The notes: generated by a model not told the origin, from the sequence alone. 64,000 bases of DNA from Moellerella sp963519845 (GCA_963519845.1 CAUQNX010000004.1:157486-221485), one strand, 5' to 3'. Positions 26,176 through 35,492 are shown, numbered from the stretch's first letter. Program-made: numbers and translations.

Positions 26176-26931
26176 TTAATTTATTATTTTTGATAAAATA
26201 AATTCTTCAGTTTTACTTCTTATTTCTTGCCATTGTGATAACTTTCCCGGTGAGAAAGTCACATTCACAAATGCATCTATTTCCAACATGGTAAATTCAA
26301 TTTTACAGTTACTATATCTCTTTTTTAATACTAACCAGTGGCAATCAATAAAAATGGGTATGCGCCCTTCTATTTCTGTCCAATAATAGTTATTAATATC
26401 TTCATCAAACCAAGTAGGATCACTTCTACTCCAATTCTTTCGATCTAGCTTTTTAGTTACTTTAGCCGAAAATAGATCTAATTCGGGATGATAAATTATA
26501 GGTTCAATTTTTTTATTTTTTTCTTCTTCAAGATAAAAATTACGTGTGTGAATAAAATCGGTATATTGATTTCTTATAGGTAAAACATGAATATCTAGCT
26601 TATCAAATTCGTCTTTACCATGTCGAACCTGATCAACAGGTCCCATATCTGGCCAATTGGCGATTATAGGTAATGAGGTAAAGTTAGCATCACAGCCCTT
26701 TTTATTATGAATAAACCTTGGATCCCAAGCACTATACCCATCATATTCAGCAAATGAATATATATCAATATAGTTAGAAGGCACTTCAATTACATAACCA
26801 TTAAATTTACCACAGACAAAACCCGGTCTATTATCTGCAAAAGATGATATTGGCATTAATAATAATATAATTAGACACTTTAATTTTATTGTATTAATTA
26901 ATAAATACATTATATTAAATATTCTGTGCAT
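26176..26931 (-). CDS. Hypothetical exported protein
   Basis: 251 residues. Residues about 8-32 form a signal peptide (hydrophobic LKCLIILLLMPISSF, likely cleavage after SFA). The mature part is Trp/Tyr/Asp-rich with a few cysteines. The ATG at 26931 has AGGATA about 6-11 bases upstream. AT-rich and codon-biased unlike the neighbouring fis operon. Directly followed by the frameshifted gene. The C-terminal stretch (VNVTFSPGKLSQWQEIRSKTEEFI) reminds me of periplasmic immunity-type proteins seen beside secreted effectors, but this is a weak impression. No function assigned. Confidence 0.65.
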   Translation of the reverse strand: MHRIFNIMYLLINTIKLKCLIILLLMPISSFADNRPGFVCGKFNGYVIEVPSNYIDIYSFAEYDGYSAWDPRFIHNKKGCDANFTSLPIIANWPDMGPVDQVRHGKDEFDKLDIHVLPIRNQYTDFIHTRNFYLEEEKNKKIEPIIYHPELDLFSAKVTKKLDRKNWSRSDPTWFDEDINNYYWTEIEGRIPIFIDCHWLVLKKRYSNCKIEFTMLEIDAFVNVTFSPGKLSQWQEIRSKTEEFILSKIIN

Positions 26932-27147
26932 AATAATTATCCTAGCATTAAAGTTACTCTACAAACAATATAATAAACTGCTATTCAGCATATGAAACCC
27001 TAGCAATTAAAATATAATCTAGAGGAAATAATAAATCAATATAAAAAACAAACAAAAAATATAAGTGATTAATTATTTATCTCATATAATAGCAGTTAAT
27101 TTTAAATGTATTTATTATTAATAATATTTAATGATTACTTTAACCAT

Positions 27148-27175
27148 TAAAAAAGCGATATATTTCTATATCGCT
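27148..27175 (-). terminator. Terminator of the ter kinase operon
   Basis: AGCGATATA and TATATCGCT arms, four-base loop, followed on the minus strand by TTTTTT. It lies just beyond the kinase stop and marks the left edge of the ter island's signalling arm. Confidence 0.85.
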
Positions 27176-27207
27176 AATGATATTTTGAATAACTAATCCT
27201 ACTTTAA

Positions 27208-28707
27208 TTAATTAGAAATCAATTGAACCGCTACCAATCTTCCACCCTCTTCGGTGGATAAAATAAATTGTAGCCCTTCCGTCAATGCGATCTTATCGCC
27301 GATGGCAATTGGCCTTTTATCCGGTAGCACCATCAATCCCTTAATTCTTTCGTTGACTAACCACCACTGATCTTGATGATAAACAAAATAACCGATACGT
27401 CTTTTCTGTTCATCGGTAGTTCTTTCATTGGGCGCAACCAGCCGATTAGCATGCCACGCATAAATAGATTGCCCATTCCACACCATCAATCGGTGATCAT
27501 CAGGTCGATAGTTCCCCGCTTGGCGTGATGAATACAAGTTAAGAACGGGTAATTTGCCTTTATACGCAGTGCCACAGTAAGGACAAACCGGATGGGTCTT
27601 ACCTGAAAATACATACCATTTCTGCTCGCACTTTGCATTTTGGCAAGGTTGAATCAGATCGATCGTTTTCACTAATGCACTTTCCCACTCATCTGCAGTC
27701 GGCCTGAGTGCCGGTTCATGCAAACCAGTGATAAAGGCTTTTTCAAATAATGGTGATAAATAAGGACCCATTATCGTATAAGGAATTTTTTGTGGATCTG
27801 CCCAAGGTAAAGAGGATGGGCTGATTTGATTGAGCTTAACCGCGTTACTTCTATCGGTAGGATGCTCAATAAACAGGGCTTTTTCTCCCATTGATAATGA
27901 CTCATCACGTAATTCATCATCAATATCATGTACTTTCCCCCCTCTGAGAGGATGGCGGAAAAAAAGATACATATAAATAAGCACCGCCAGAGCATGCCTA
28001 TCAGTAGTAATACTGGGCAATATCCGCTGGCTATTCTCTTTAGAGAGATGGCTGGTCTTCACCACTTCGGGCGCAATAAAATCGGGCGTACCCACCACAT
28101 CCGGTGGGTATTTTCCCGGTACTACTAGGCCGTCAATATCGATAACACAGGCGTGTCCTTGCTCAGGATCGATCAGCACATTCTTATAACTCAGGTCACT
28201 ATGGCAAAGTCCGGCTGCATGCATACGACGCACCGCACGAGAGAGTAACAAACCTATTTTCAGGTAATTTAGCGTATTGCCTCTCTCTCGAGGATCAAGA
28301 TACTTATTCTGATTATTGGCACTGGCAAACCATTTTCCTTCTTTTTCACGACCTTTGATGGACAGAAAATCATTATTTTTTGAACCATATTTAAAGAAAA
28401 AATGATTATCGTAGGTAGGGACGACAATACCTATTTTACCTTCATGTTCAACAATGTCCGTTGGCCAGCAAAATAACCCTTTCCAGTACTCACCGCCCAC
28501 CTGCTCGAAGATACTCTGCCGATACTGACCTGTGATCATATTAATCCGCTCTCTTGCTTGAGCGTCTTGTGGCTTCCTATAAAAGGCAACGACATATGAC
28601 TTATCCGGTGAAAAATAGACATCTTTCATCGTACCGGAGCCGATCACCTGATCAACATACTGAACAGTTTTTCCGCCATGTGTTGTACAGGTAATAATAT
28701 CTGCCAT
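27208..28707 (-). CDS. Ter-associated protein kinase with zinc ribbon and C-terminal FHA-like domain
   Basis: 499 residues. A eukaryotic-like kinase domain occupies about residues 15-345: glycine loop VIGSGTMKDVYF, catalytic loop HSDLSYKN (169-176), metal-binding DIDG in place of DFG (190-193), and GTPDFIAPEV. A four-Cys zinc ribbon follows (about 357-381, CQNAKC...CPYC). The last ~90 residues (LMVWNGQSIYAWHANRL to the end) look like an FHA-type beta sandwich, assigned only by position and pattern. This is the kinase of the TerY-phosphatase-kinase triad described for ter systems. It probably phosphorylates Ser/Thr on partners encoded upstream. Starts 28 bases after the PP2C gene. Confidence 0.85.
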   Translation of the reverse strand: MADIITCTTHGGKTVQYVDQVIGSGTMKDVYFSPDKSYVVAFYRKPQDAQARERINMITGQYRQSIFEQVGGEYWKGLFCWPTDIVEHEGKIGIVVPTYDNHFFFKYGSKNNDFLSIKGREKEGKWFASANNQNKYLDPRERGNTLNYLKIGLLLSRAVRRMHAAGLCHSDLSYKNVLIDPEQGHACVIDIDGLVVPGKYPPDVVGTPDFIAPEVVKTSHLSKENSQRILPSITTDRHALAVLIYMYLFFRHPLRGGKVHDIDDELRDESLSMGEKALFIEHPTDRSNAVKLNQISPSSLPWADPQKIPYTIMGPYLSPLFEKAFITGLHEPALRPTADEWESALVKTIDLIQPCQNAKCEQKWYVFSGKTHPVCPYCGTAYKGKLPVLNLYSSRQAGNYRPDDHRLMVWNGQSIYAWHANRLVAPNERTTDEQKRRIGYFVYHQDQWWLVNERIKGLMVLPDKRPIAIGDKIALTEGLQFILSTEEGGRLVAVQLISN

Positions 28708-28735
28708 AGAAACCGCCTCTTATTATCTTAAATGA

Positions 28736-31700
28736 TCACCAAAGAACAACGATGGTTCTATCGTCGTGATTACCTGCAGAGAAAAAATTCAACCAATCAA
28801 CAAGCTGGGTATCCGCCTGCGTAGGTTCCGCTAAACAGGGTGTGATCTCTTCCATTAACGCATCCCATTTAGTGGATGAAGACAAACCATTATCCGTCTC
28901 AAACCAAGGATCAGAAACGCCATCTGTCATCAAAATAAGATGCGAAACATCAGCCCATTTGCCAATCACAATTCGGTTGTTAAATTCAGTATCATTGATG
29001 GCATCATTATCAAGAAAACGTGTCTGCCCAGCATATTCACCGCTATCGGGTTTACCCAGTAGACGCACTTTACCCGCAGGTCCATAAGCGGCAATCGCGC
29101 CATCACCCATCCAAAATGAGGCGGAAAATAGCTCATTATTGACGCGGAAAGTGACGCTCGCCAGTAAGGTTGTGGCATAGGACTTAACTGACTCAGCCAT
29201 TTCAATCGCTTCATTGGCAATTTTATTCACTGCAAGCTGCGCCGCATTATGAAATAGCTTAGTGAAGAGAGCCCAAATCTCTTTTTGCGACTCATCATCC
29301 CAATTCTCAACCAAAGTAGAGAGCTGCTGTGTTTTCTCATTAGTTAATTGCTTTTTGAGATAGCTACCAATGGTTTGTGTTGCAATGCGGGAGCCTTCAC
29401 GTGAATTGGCAGCACTTCCCGCACCGTCGGCAACTAACATGATACTCCAGCCATTTTCGCTATTATGAGAGACATAGAAATCATCATCACGGAATGAGCC
29501 TACATGCTCGTGAGAACGTCCACGACGACTCGCAGCGGCTATTTTGATATCTCCGTCGATGATCAGCTGATGATCGCTGTTTGCTTTAAAATAGGCAGCA
29601 TCTACAGGCGGTTCTATGATCTTCCACAGGCTACGAGGATCTGGATTGACAATAAATAAAATGTCGCTGGTATGCACTTTACTATCATCACAAGTCCAAT
29701 TTATCTTGAGTTTAATATCACCGCTTTTCGTTGGAGTACCAAGCAGTGACGATGTGGCAGGATCAAAGACAATACCAATATCTTCCGGGAATATGACGCT
29801 CTGAATCATAGCTATCGCACCTGTATCTAAGGCGATATCGATTTTTGCATCAAACTCAGTGCCCACACGCGCATTCGGGATATTGATTTTGGCAGTCAAC
29901 TTCGGAGGTTGAGGGGAAGGAACCACAATTTTATCATCCTTAGGTGGAACAGCTTTTTTCTGGGATGGAGCCTCTTTCTTAGGCGATGAAGCCTCTTTTT
30001 TCTGGACTGAAACATCTTCATCCAGCAGAAATGAAAGACTATCTTGTAAAAGTGTTATTTTTTCGGCTAATTGATCAGAGCAATCTAGTTTAATTTCTTG
30101 CTGTAATAATGCGTCTAATGTTTTACCTGAGGGCTTAATTGTTGTATCAAAAGAGCGAATATCCTCATCAAAAGAAACCGAATCATCTTGTTCGACTTCT
30201 TTTTGTTTTGCTGATTTTTGTTTAGCGACTTTCTGTTTTATCTCTTTCTCTTTTTGCTCTTTTTCTTTCTGCTCTTTTTCTTTCTGCTTTATCGCTTTTT
30301 GTTTAGCCGCTTGTTTTAATACTTCTTGCTCTTTTTCTTCTTGTTGAGCTTTTTCTTGTGCTATTTTTTCTTTAGCCGCCTTTTCATTAATTGATTTTTC
30401 TTTGATCGATATTTCACTAACAACTTTCTCTTTCGTCTCTTTTTCTTTCTTTTCTTTTTCTTCTTGCTCTATAGCATCAAAATCAATGAGATCACCAAAT
30501 ATAGAGTTTTCAGCCATGGCCGCAGGCTCTGGATCTTTATTTAAACTATCTAAATTTAATGTGTCTTTTAACTCACTAGTATTCTCAGGCTCTTCAATAG
30601 CGGCTTTTTCCGCTTCTTCAACTGCAATAGGCTCCGCAGCCTCTGACTCAACTTCACCTAATTGATCTTCTTCTGGCTCAAGTGAAACAGCTTCAAGTTC
30701 ATTCAGTTGATCTTCTTCTGATTCAAATGACATAGCATCAAATGCTGTAGATTCAGCCTCCATTGTGCCAAATGATTGAGAATCAAAGGCCGTCGATTCC
30801 GCCTCGGAAGTTTCAAATGTCATAGAATCAAAAATAGTAGGTTCAGGATCTAGTGTTGCAAATGCCCCTGAATTAAATGCGTCTGAATGTGTTTCTTCAT
30901 GTTTAAAATGGGAGAAATCAAAAGCCGTTGGTGTAGGCTCTTCCTGCTCATATGCGCCTGTATCGACTGTTGCGGGATCATCTGTTGTGGTATCAAATTC
31001 CGTATATTTAAAACGTGAAAAGTCGAAAGCCGTTGGCTCAGGCTCATATAGGTTTGTATCAGATGACGTTGAATCAACAACTTCTGTATTTGATGGGGTA
31101 AATTTAAAACGTGAAAAATCGAAGGCTGTTGGCTCAGGTGAGCTGGCATCGAAAGTCGTTGAATTAAACTCTGTCGCACCCGACTCTGTATCCGATTCCG
31201 CATATTTAAAACGCGATAAATCAAAGGCGGTTGGTTCTGGTTCAATAGGCTTAAATGCTGTCGATTTAAATGATTCTTCATTGAACAAAGCTGTTGAATC
31301 AAAGGCGGTTGAATTAAATAATTGTAGATCTGTATCCATCGGCTCGAAGGATGAAAATTCGAATTCTTGTGAGCTAGCTTCCGGGATCTCAGGTTGTGTT
31401 GCATCGAAATCGGCTAACTCAGCTTGTTCTGATCTAAACCATGGTAGATCGATCTCTTGTGATCTAGGTTCTATCGTTTCGATCTCAGCGGCGTTAAATT
31501 CGTCAGTATTGAATGTGTTAGAGTCAAACTCAGTGAAACCAATATCTTCAGTCGCCAATTTTGTGGCTTCAGATTCGGTCGCTTCAAATAATACGTTATC
31601 AGATGCTGCTGAGTCGAACACGATTGAATCAAGCTCTGTTGGCTCAAGCACTCTTGAGTTAAATTCGCTAGTTTCAAATGGTGTTGAGTCAAATATGATT

Positions 31701-32392
31701 GAATCTAAAGCCGTTGGCTCCAGTATTCTCGACCCAAAAGAGGTCGATTCATGTGCCGAAGCGTCAAAATGGTGAGATTCAGTTGATATCGAATCTAATG
31801 TGGTTGATTCAATCGATGTCGGTTCAAATTCAACAGGTTCGAACTCGACGGGCCCAAACTCAATCGGTGCTGAAGGTTTAAAATCAAAAGCAATTGATGC
31901 TAATGCGGCTGATTCAAGTGGCGTGGGTTCAAGTTTAGCGGTTTTAGCAGGTTCAGAGCCTAAAAATGCAGAACCTAGCGCGGTAGGTTCAAATTTATCA
32001 AATTCTAGTGGGGTAGGTTCAAAGGGCTTAAAGTCAAAAGCTATTGACTCAAGCTTTAGAGATCCAATCTCTTCTGGTTCAGATGACGCTGTCGCAAATT
32101 TATTGTCGTCAAATTCATTATCCTCAAATGAATTGATTTCAAATTCTTCAAGTGCCAATTCTGTTGGATCTGACGATATCGGATTAAATGCAGTGAGTTT
32201 ATTTTCGTTATCATTTGATGAGATATTCATCAAATCAACTTTGCCTTCAATTTTCGCCAGTAATTCTAACAGTAATATCTCTATTTCTTTATCTTCCGCC
32301 AGTGAAACCAAGTGCTGCGTTGATAATGAAATATCGCGCTTTAATAAAACGAGCGCCAATATTGCTTTAGTGAGTATAGGGGTGGTATCCAT
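28736..32392 (-). CDS. Giant PP2C-family phosphatase with long Ser/Thr/Phe repeat region
   Basis: 1218 residues, several times larger than a lone PP2C domain. Order: a helical N-terminal segment (1-55); about 500 residues of degenerate repeats rich in F, D/E, S/T and P; a Lys/Glu/Gln helical region (about 600-730); a beta-rich putative-Ig domain (about 830-925, ending in GTPTKSGDIKLKI); and PP2C (about 954-1218). PP2C metal motifs are intact: SFRDDDFYV, VADGAGSA, WMGDGAIAA, LMTDGVSDPW and NHDDRTIVV. It should reverse the phosphorylation made by the adjacent kinase. The start at 32392 lies one base after the preceding stop (TAGAATG), with AGAGGA upstream. The repeat region is discussed in the findings. 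Confidence 0.87.
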   Translation of the reverse strand: MDTTPILTKAILALVLLKRDISLSTQHLVSLAEDKEIEILLLELLAKIEGKVDLMNISSNDNENKLTAFNPISSDPTELALEEFEINSFEDNEFDDNKFATASSEPEEIGSLKLESIAFDFKPFEPTPLEFDKFEPTALGSAFLGSEPAKTAKLEPTPLESAALASIAFDFKPSAPIEFGPVEFEPVEFEPTSIESTTLDSISTESHHFDASAHESTSFGSRILEPTALDSIIFDSTPFETSEFNSRVLEPTELDSIVFDSAASDNVLFEATESEATKLATEDIGFTEFDSNTFNTDEFNAAEIETIEPRSQEIDLPWFRSEQAELADFDATQPEIPEASSQEFEFSSFEPMDTDLQLFNSTAFDSTALFNEESFKSTAFKPIEPEPTAFDLSRFKYAESDTESGATEFNSTTFDASSPEPTAFDFSRFKFTPSNTEVVDSTSSDTNLYEPEPTAFDFSRFKYTEFDTTTDDPATVDTGAYEQEEPTPTAFDFSHFKHEETHSDAFNSGAFATLDPEPTIFDSMTFETSEAESTAFDSQSFGTMEAESTAFDAMSFESEEDQLNELEAVSLEPEEDQLGEVESEAAEPIAVEEAEKAAIEEPENTSELKDTLNLDSLNKDPEPAAMAENSIFGDLIDFDAIEQEEKEKKEKETKEKVVSEISIKEKSINEKAAKEKIAQEKAQQEEKEQEVLKQAAKQKAIKQKEKEQKEKEQKEKEIKQKVAKQKSAKQKEVEQDDSVSFDEDIRSFDTTIKPSGKTLDALLQQEIKLDCSDQLAEKITLLQDSLSFLLDEDVSVQKKEASSPKKEAPSQKKAVPPKDDKIVVPSPQPPKLTAKINIPNARVGTEFDAKIDIALDTGAIAMIQSVIFPEDIGIVFDPATSSLLGTPTKSGDIKLKINWTCDDSKVHTSDILFIVNPDPRSLWKIIEPPVDAAYFKANSDHQLIIDGDIKIAAASRRGRSHEHVGSFRDDDFYVSHNSENGWSIMLVADGAGSAANSREGSRIATQTIGSYLKKQLTNEKTQQLSTLVENWDDESQKEIWALFTKLFHNAAQLAVNKIANEAIEMAESVKSYATTLLASVTFRVNNELFSASFWMGDGAIAAYGPAGKVRLLGKPDSGEYAGQTRFLDNDAINDTEFNNRIVIGKWADVSHLILMTDGVSDPWFETDNGLSSSTKWDALMEEITPCLAEPTQADTQLVDWLNFFSAGNHDDRTIVVLW
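30480..32210 (-). repeat. Degenerate coding repeats inside the PP2C gene
   Basis: The encoded protein repeats short units such as TAFDS/SIIFDS/ESTTFE. Within it, four longer units carrying PTAFDF(or L)S(R/H)FK recur at about 30.91, 31.02, 31.12 and 31.22 kb, roughly 100 bases apart. The reading frame is kept throughout, and the antisense frames left open here are a by-product of the composition. Confidence 0.8.
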
Positions 32393-32393
32393 T

Positions 32394-33440
32394 CTAGCCT
32401 TTTCCTCTTGTTACATCAAAACCAGACTGATTGCTGCAGTCATTAAAATTAAAAGATATTCCCCTTTCACACCAAGGGCATATCACTTCTTCAGAGCCAT
32501 TTGCACACATTAATTTCCCACAACCACAAACGGCAAAAGCAGTTGCATTTCCACAGTAGGGGCAGCCCGGTGTTCCAATTAATTCGCTGGTATTAACTTG
32601 ATAGTGGTTGACTGACTCATCACTCCAAGCGAAATATTCTTCATCTATCGGGTAGCATCCTGTCAGGTTGAATCCATTAATATTTAGTTTAAAATTCAAC
32701 GTTGAAAGATTAACTGCAGGTCGTTCATATTTGATCAAATAGGGCCGACGTGAAGTATGACAACGCCCAACGAGAGTGACACATGACTCGTCATAAGCGC
32801 GAGCAACCTCATCTTTTGCCAATCGAACAATCTGCTCTGTTTGGCTCAATAACGGAGGGGCTTCCTCTCCCACACTCCGGCTATGAGCAACAACAGATGC
32901 AGTGATCCATTTGATAAAACGGGTAAAATCTCCTTCCTTAGCTGCGGTAAATAATAAAACATTGTCGGTTAACTGACGTAATGTATTCAGATCGGCAGCG
33001 GGACCCAGTCCGATCGCAATCAAATTAACGCGTTTTCCATAATGCGCCTTCCAGTGCTCAATTTCAGGGGCAACATCATCGGTTGGTCTACCGTCGGTCA
33101 GCAAATAAGCTACGGGTTTCCAGTCACCTTTACGCTCTGCCGTAGTTCTTTTAACCTGTTGATCTATTTGCAGAGATAATTCCCGCAATGCGCTGCCTAA
33201 ATTAGTTCCACCGCCTATTGGTAGACGAGGCGGATAAAAAGAGGCAATTTCAACCAAATTGACAATCGTTTTTGCAACGCCTGCAAATGCAATGACTGAT
33301 ATCCAAACCGTTTCAAGGGCATGAGGATCTTTTTTTAAATCATTAACGATCATTTGCAGACCATCATTCATTTTATTGAGATTATCGCCAATCATAGATT
33401 CAGAACAATCAAGTACAAAGAAAATAGGAAGCCTTCTCAC
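32394..33440 (-). CDS. vWA-domain protein with C-terminal zinc ribbon (TerY-like, triad member)
   Basis: 348 residues from the GTG at 33440, which follows GAGGG by 7 bases and yields VRRLPIFFVLDCSESM, parallel to the two TerY starts; the frame is open further upstream without family similarity. The von Willebrand A domain (1-210) has the metal site DCSES, GGGTNLG and TDGRPTDD. A middle beta domain (about 230-300) precedes a Cys-rich C terminus (CPYCG, VCGCGKLMC, CPWCERG) that could bind two zinc ions. It probably scaffolds the phosphatase and kinase encoded directly downstream. Confidence 0.87.
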   Translation of the reverse strand: MRRLPIFFVLDCSESMIGDNLNKMNDGLQMIVNDLKKDPHALETVWISVIAFAGVAKTIVNLVEIASFYPPRLPIGGGTNLGSALRELSLQIDQQVKRTTAERKGDWKPVAYLLTDGRPTDDVAPEIEHWKAHYGKRVNLIAIGLGPAADLNTLRQLTDNVLLFTAAKEGDFTRFIKWITASVVAHSRSVGEEAPPLLSQTEQIVRLAKDEVARAYDESCVTLVGRCHTSRRPYLIKYERPAVNLSTLNFKLNINGFNLTGCYPIDEEYFAWSDESVNHYQVNTSELIGTPGCPYCGNATAFAVCGCGKLMCANGSEEVICPWCERGISFNFNDCSNQSGFDVTRGKG

Positions 33441-33515
33441 GATAAAACCCTCTTCATGCAATTGATTTTTCTCAAGCTGAATGATTGAAATCACAATAAA
33501 AAATAACTTAATATC

Positions 33516-33552
33516 AAAAACGTAAAGCACTTTATTCGAGCTTTACGTTTTC
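33516..33552 (-). terminator. Terminator after the terY-terX-terY operon
   Basis: Perfect 12-base stem, AAAACGTAAAGC with GCTTTACGTTTT, 11-base loop, T-rich on the minus-strand exit. It separates terY-terX-terY from the vWA/PP2C/kinase genes. Confidence 0.85.
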
Positions 33553-33555
33553 TTG

Positions 33556-34194
33556 CTATAGCACTAATTGTATTTCGGGTGGCGGTGGCGGAAGTGTGCT
33601 TTTATCAATATCAATACCCGCACTCGAACTTCCCAGCGACACACTAGCTGAAACCCACTTAAAGAAACCTGCAAACGCCGTTGAATCGAGGGTTTCAAGT
33701 GAAACTACTTGTGCCGTTAACAATTTAAGATGTTCATGTTTTACTTTTGGGCCGACAGCACAAGCGATAATTGAGCCGAATGCACGCTTTTTAATCTCTT
33801 TAACCGCTTCACCGTAAGCATAGGCGTCAGAAGGTGTGCCATCCGTCATCAAAAAAACTAAAGGACGCCAATCGCCTTTCTGATCGCTATCTGAACGTTT
33901 AATATCTCTATCAACGCTCTGAATAAGACATTCTAGTGCGGCACCGGTAAATGTTCCACCGGAACTAGGGACAGTAATATCTGAAAATTGAAAGTTTTCG
34001 AGCGCTGTAAGTGGAATATACTCACGAGCTTCATTATCAAAGGTGATAATTGAGATATGAACACTTTCCAATGCATAAGGATCTTGTCGCAAGGCGTTGA
34101 GCATGGCCTGTATGCCAACATTGACTGCGTGTATCGATTCGCCGCGCATTGAACCAGAGGTATCGATCAATAAATAAACAGGTAATCTTCTCAT
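33556..34194 (-). CDS. terY: TerY-like von Willebrand A protein (second copy)
   Basis: 212 residues, a nearly pure vWA domain. Metal site DTSGSM, SSGGTFTG and TDGTPSD. The C terminus is PPPPPEIQLVL, a proline tract ending in hydrophobics shared with the first TerY. The start codon follows the terX stop with no gap. It is a clear paralogue of the product of 34854-35492. In ter systems vWA proteins are thought to assemble TerD-family proteins and enzymes in a metal-dependent way (published inference). Confidence 0.92.
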   Translation of the reverse strand: MRRLPVYLLIDTSGSMRGESIHAVNVGIQAMLNALRQDPYALESVHISIITFDNEAREYIPLTALENFQFSDITVPSSGGTFTGAALECLIQSVDRDIKRSDSDQKGDWRPLVFLMTDGTPSDAYAYGEAVKEIKKRAFGSIIACAVGPKVKHEHLKLLTAQVVSLETLDSTAFAGFFKWVSASVSLGSSSAGIDIDKSTLPPPPPEIQLVL

Positions 34195-34836
34195 TTAAAT
34201 ATAGTCCTGCAGATGGGTCACAAAGCTATCTGACTCTGACGGTACGCCAATGGCATTTAATTTCCAGCCAGCATCTTCACGGACTAATTCCGCAAATAAC
34301 ATTGAGTATTTATGATTAAAGGCTTCTCCACCAGAGAGATCAAAACGCGCCATTTCGACATTCTTGGCATCGACGGCTCTAATAAAAGCATTTTGTACTT
34401 TACCAAAATGTTGTTTTAATTCGCGCCCATTGTAGATTTGAACAATAAAAACTATTTTTTTATATTTTTGATCTAAGGTATTAAGTCTGACAATAATTTG
34501 TTCATCGTCACCATCCCCAGCGCCAGTACGATTATCACCCGTCAACCAAATTTCGCCGGATTTATGTTTTTGGCTATTAAAGAAAATAATGTCGCCATTA
34601 ACTAATGATGCTTGTCCATGTTCTTGCTTACCTAAATCCGTGACTTTTCCATTAGCGTCACATAAGAAAGCAATAACATCTAAATCATATTCTTCTGATT
34701 TTTTACCGAAGAGTCCACTTAAAAATCCGCGCTTTTCTTCGTTAATATCCCAGCCTAGACCGATAGTGACAGAAGAGAGGTCATACTCATTTTTACTTAA
34801 ACTAACGCCCTGACCTTTTTTTAAACTTATTGACAT
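34195..34836 (-). CDS. terX: TerD-family protein TerX
   Basis: 213 residues. N-terminal ISLKKGQGVSLSKN start typical of the family and the calcium-binding NRTGAGDGDDE motif. An insertion, EEKRGFLSGLFGKKSEEYD, compared with TerD is characteristic of TerX and TerZ-type members. It lies between two terY genes, 17 bases after the first. TerD-family domains bind Ca2+ and are proposed to decorate membrane-associated stress complexes. Confidence 0.93.
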   Translation of the reverse strand: MSISLKKGQGVSLSKNEYDLSSVTIGLGWDINEEKRGFLSGLFGKKSEEYDLDVIAFLCDANGKVTDLGKQEHGQASLVNGDIIFFNSQKHKSGEIWLTGDNRTGAGDGDDEQIIVRLNTLDQKYKKIVFIVQIYNGRELKQHFGKVQNAFIRAVDAKNVEMARFDLSGGEAFNHKYSMLFAELVREDAGWKLNAIGVPSESDSFVTHLQDYI

Positions 34837-34853
34837 AATTTATCCTTATTTGT

Positions 34854-35492
34854 TTAAAGCACAACATTCACTTCAGGGGGAGGTTGAGGTAAATCATCGA
34901 GATCAATAATATCTTTTTTAGTTAAATCTACTTTTTGGCTACCTACTGAAATACTGGCAGATACCCATTTAAAAAAGGCTTTAATCGTATTGGAGTCAAC
35001 AGTATCTAATTTCAGTACATTTTCAGTAATTTGCTGTAGTACCTTAGTTTCAGCAGCTTGGCCTACCGCGCAAGCCACCACAACGCCCGTTCTCGACGCC
35101 TTAAAAGCTTCGGCGCCCTTTCGCCAATCATCAGTCGGTGCACCGTCCGTCATAATAAAAACCAATGGACGCCAATCACCTTTGATATCAGCTGTAGTCT
35201 TCTGAACTTCACGTTCAATACATTTAGCAGTCAATAATAATGCATCACCTAAAGCTGTCGTTCCTTTGGCTGTTAGCTCTGGCAACTGGAAACCAATAAG
35301 ATCGGTCAATGGCACGGCCTGACGAGCGGAGGAGTCAAAGGTTATCACTGAAATATAAGCAGTTTCTAATGCATAGGGATCCTGTCGTAGGGTAGACAAG
35401 AGGGTTTGCACCCCATTCTTCACTGCATCTATGGGCTCGCCGGTCATAGAGCCTGATGTATCAAGTAAAAGATAAACTGGTAATTTTCTCAT
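34854..35492 (-). CDS. terY: TerY von Willebrand A protein (first copy)
   Basis: 212 residues; vWA metal site DTSGSM, TAKGTTALG and TDGAPTDD; C terminus DLPQPPPEVNVVL. First gene of terY-terX-terY, with a good sigma-70 promoter about 40 bases upstream. Similar in length and sequence to the copy at 33556-34194. Confidence 0.93.
   Translation of the reverse strand: MRKLPVYLLLDTSGSMTGEPIDAVKNGVQTLLSTLRQDPYALETAYISVITFDSSARQAVPLTDLIGFQLPELTAKGTTALGDALLLTAKCIEREVQKTTADIKGDWRPLVFIMTDGAPTDDWRKGAEAFKASRTGVVVACAVGQAAETKVLQQITENVLKLDTVDSNTIKAFFKWVSASISVGSQKVDLTKKDIIDLDDLPQPPPEVNVVL

Noticed and set aside
30900..31250. Regularly spaced ~100-base repeats considered as a CRISPR-like array
   Set aside because: The units are degenerate, in frame and coding, without identical repeats or unique spacers, and no cas genes are near.
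30987..32513. Two long plus-strand open frames (about 260 and 237 codons) opposite the PP2C gene
   Set aside because: They mirror the repeat composition of the sense gene (Ser/Lys/Val-rich repeats, no ribosome site) and have no family pattern. The sense frame carries a clear PP2C domain.
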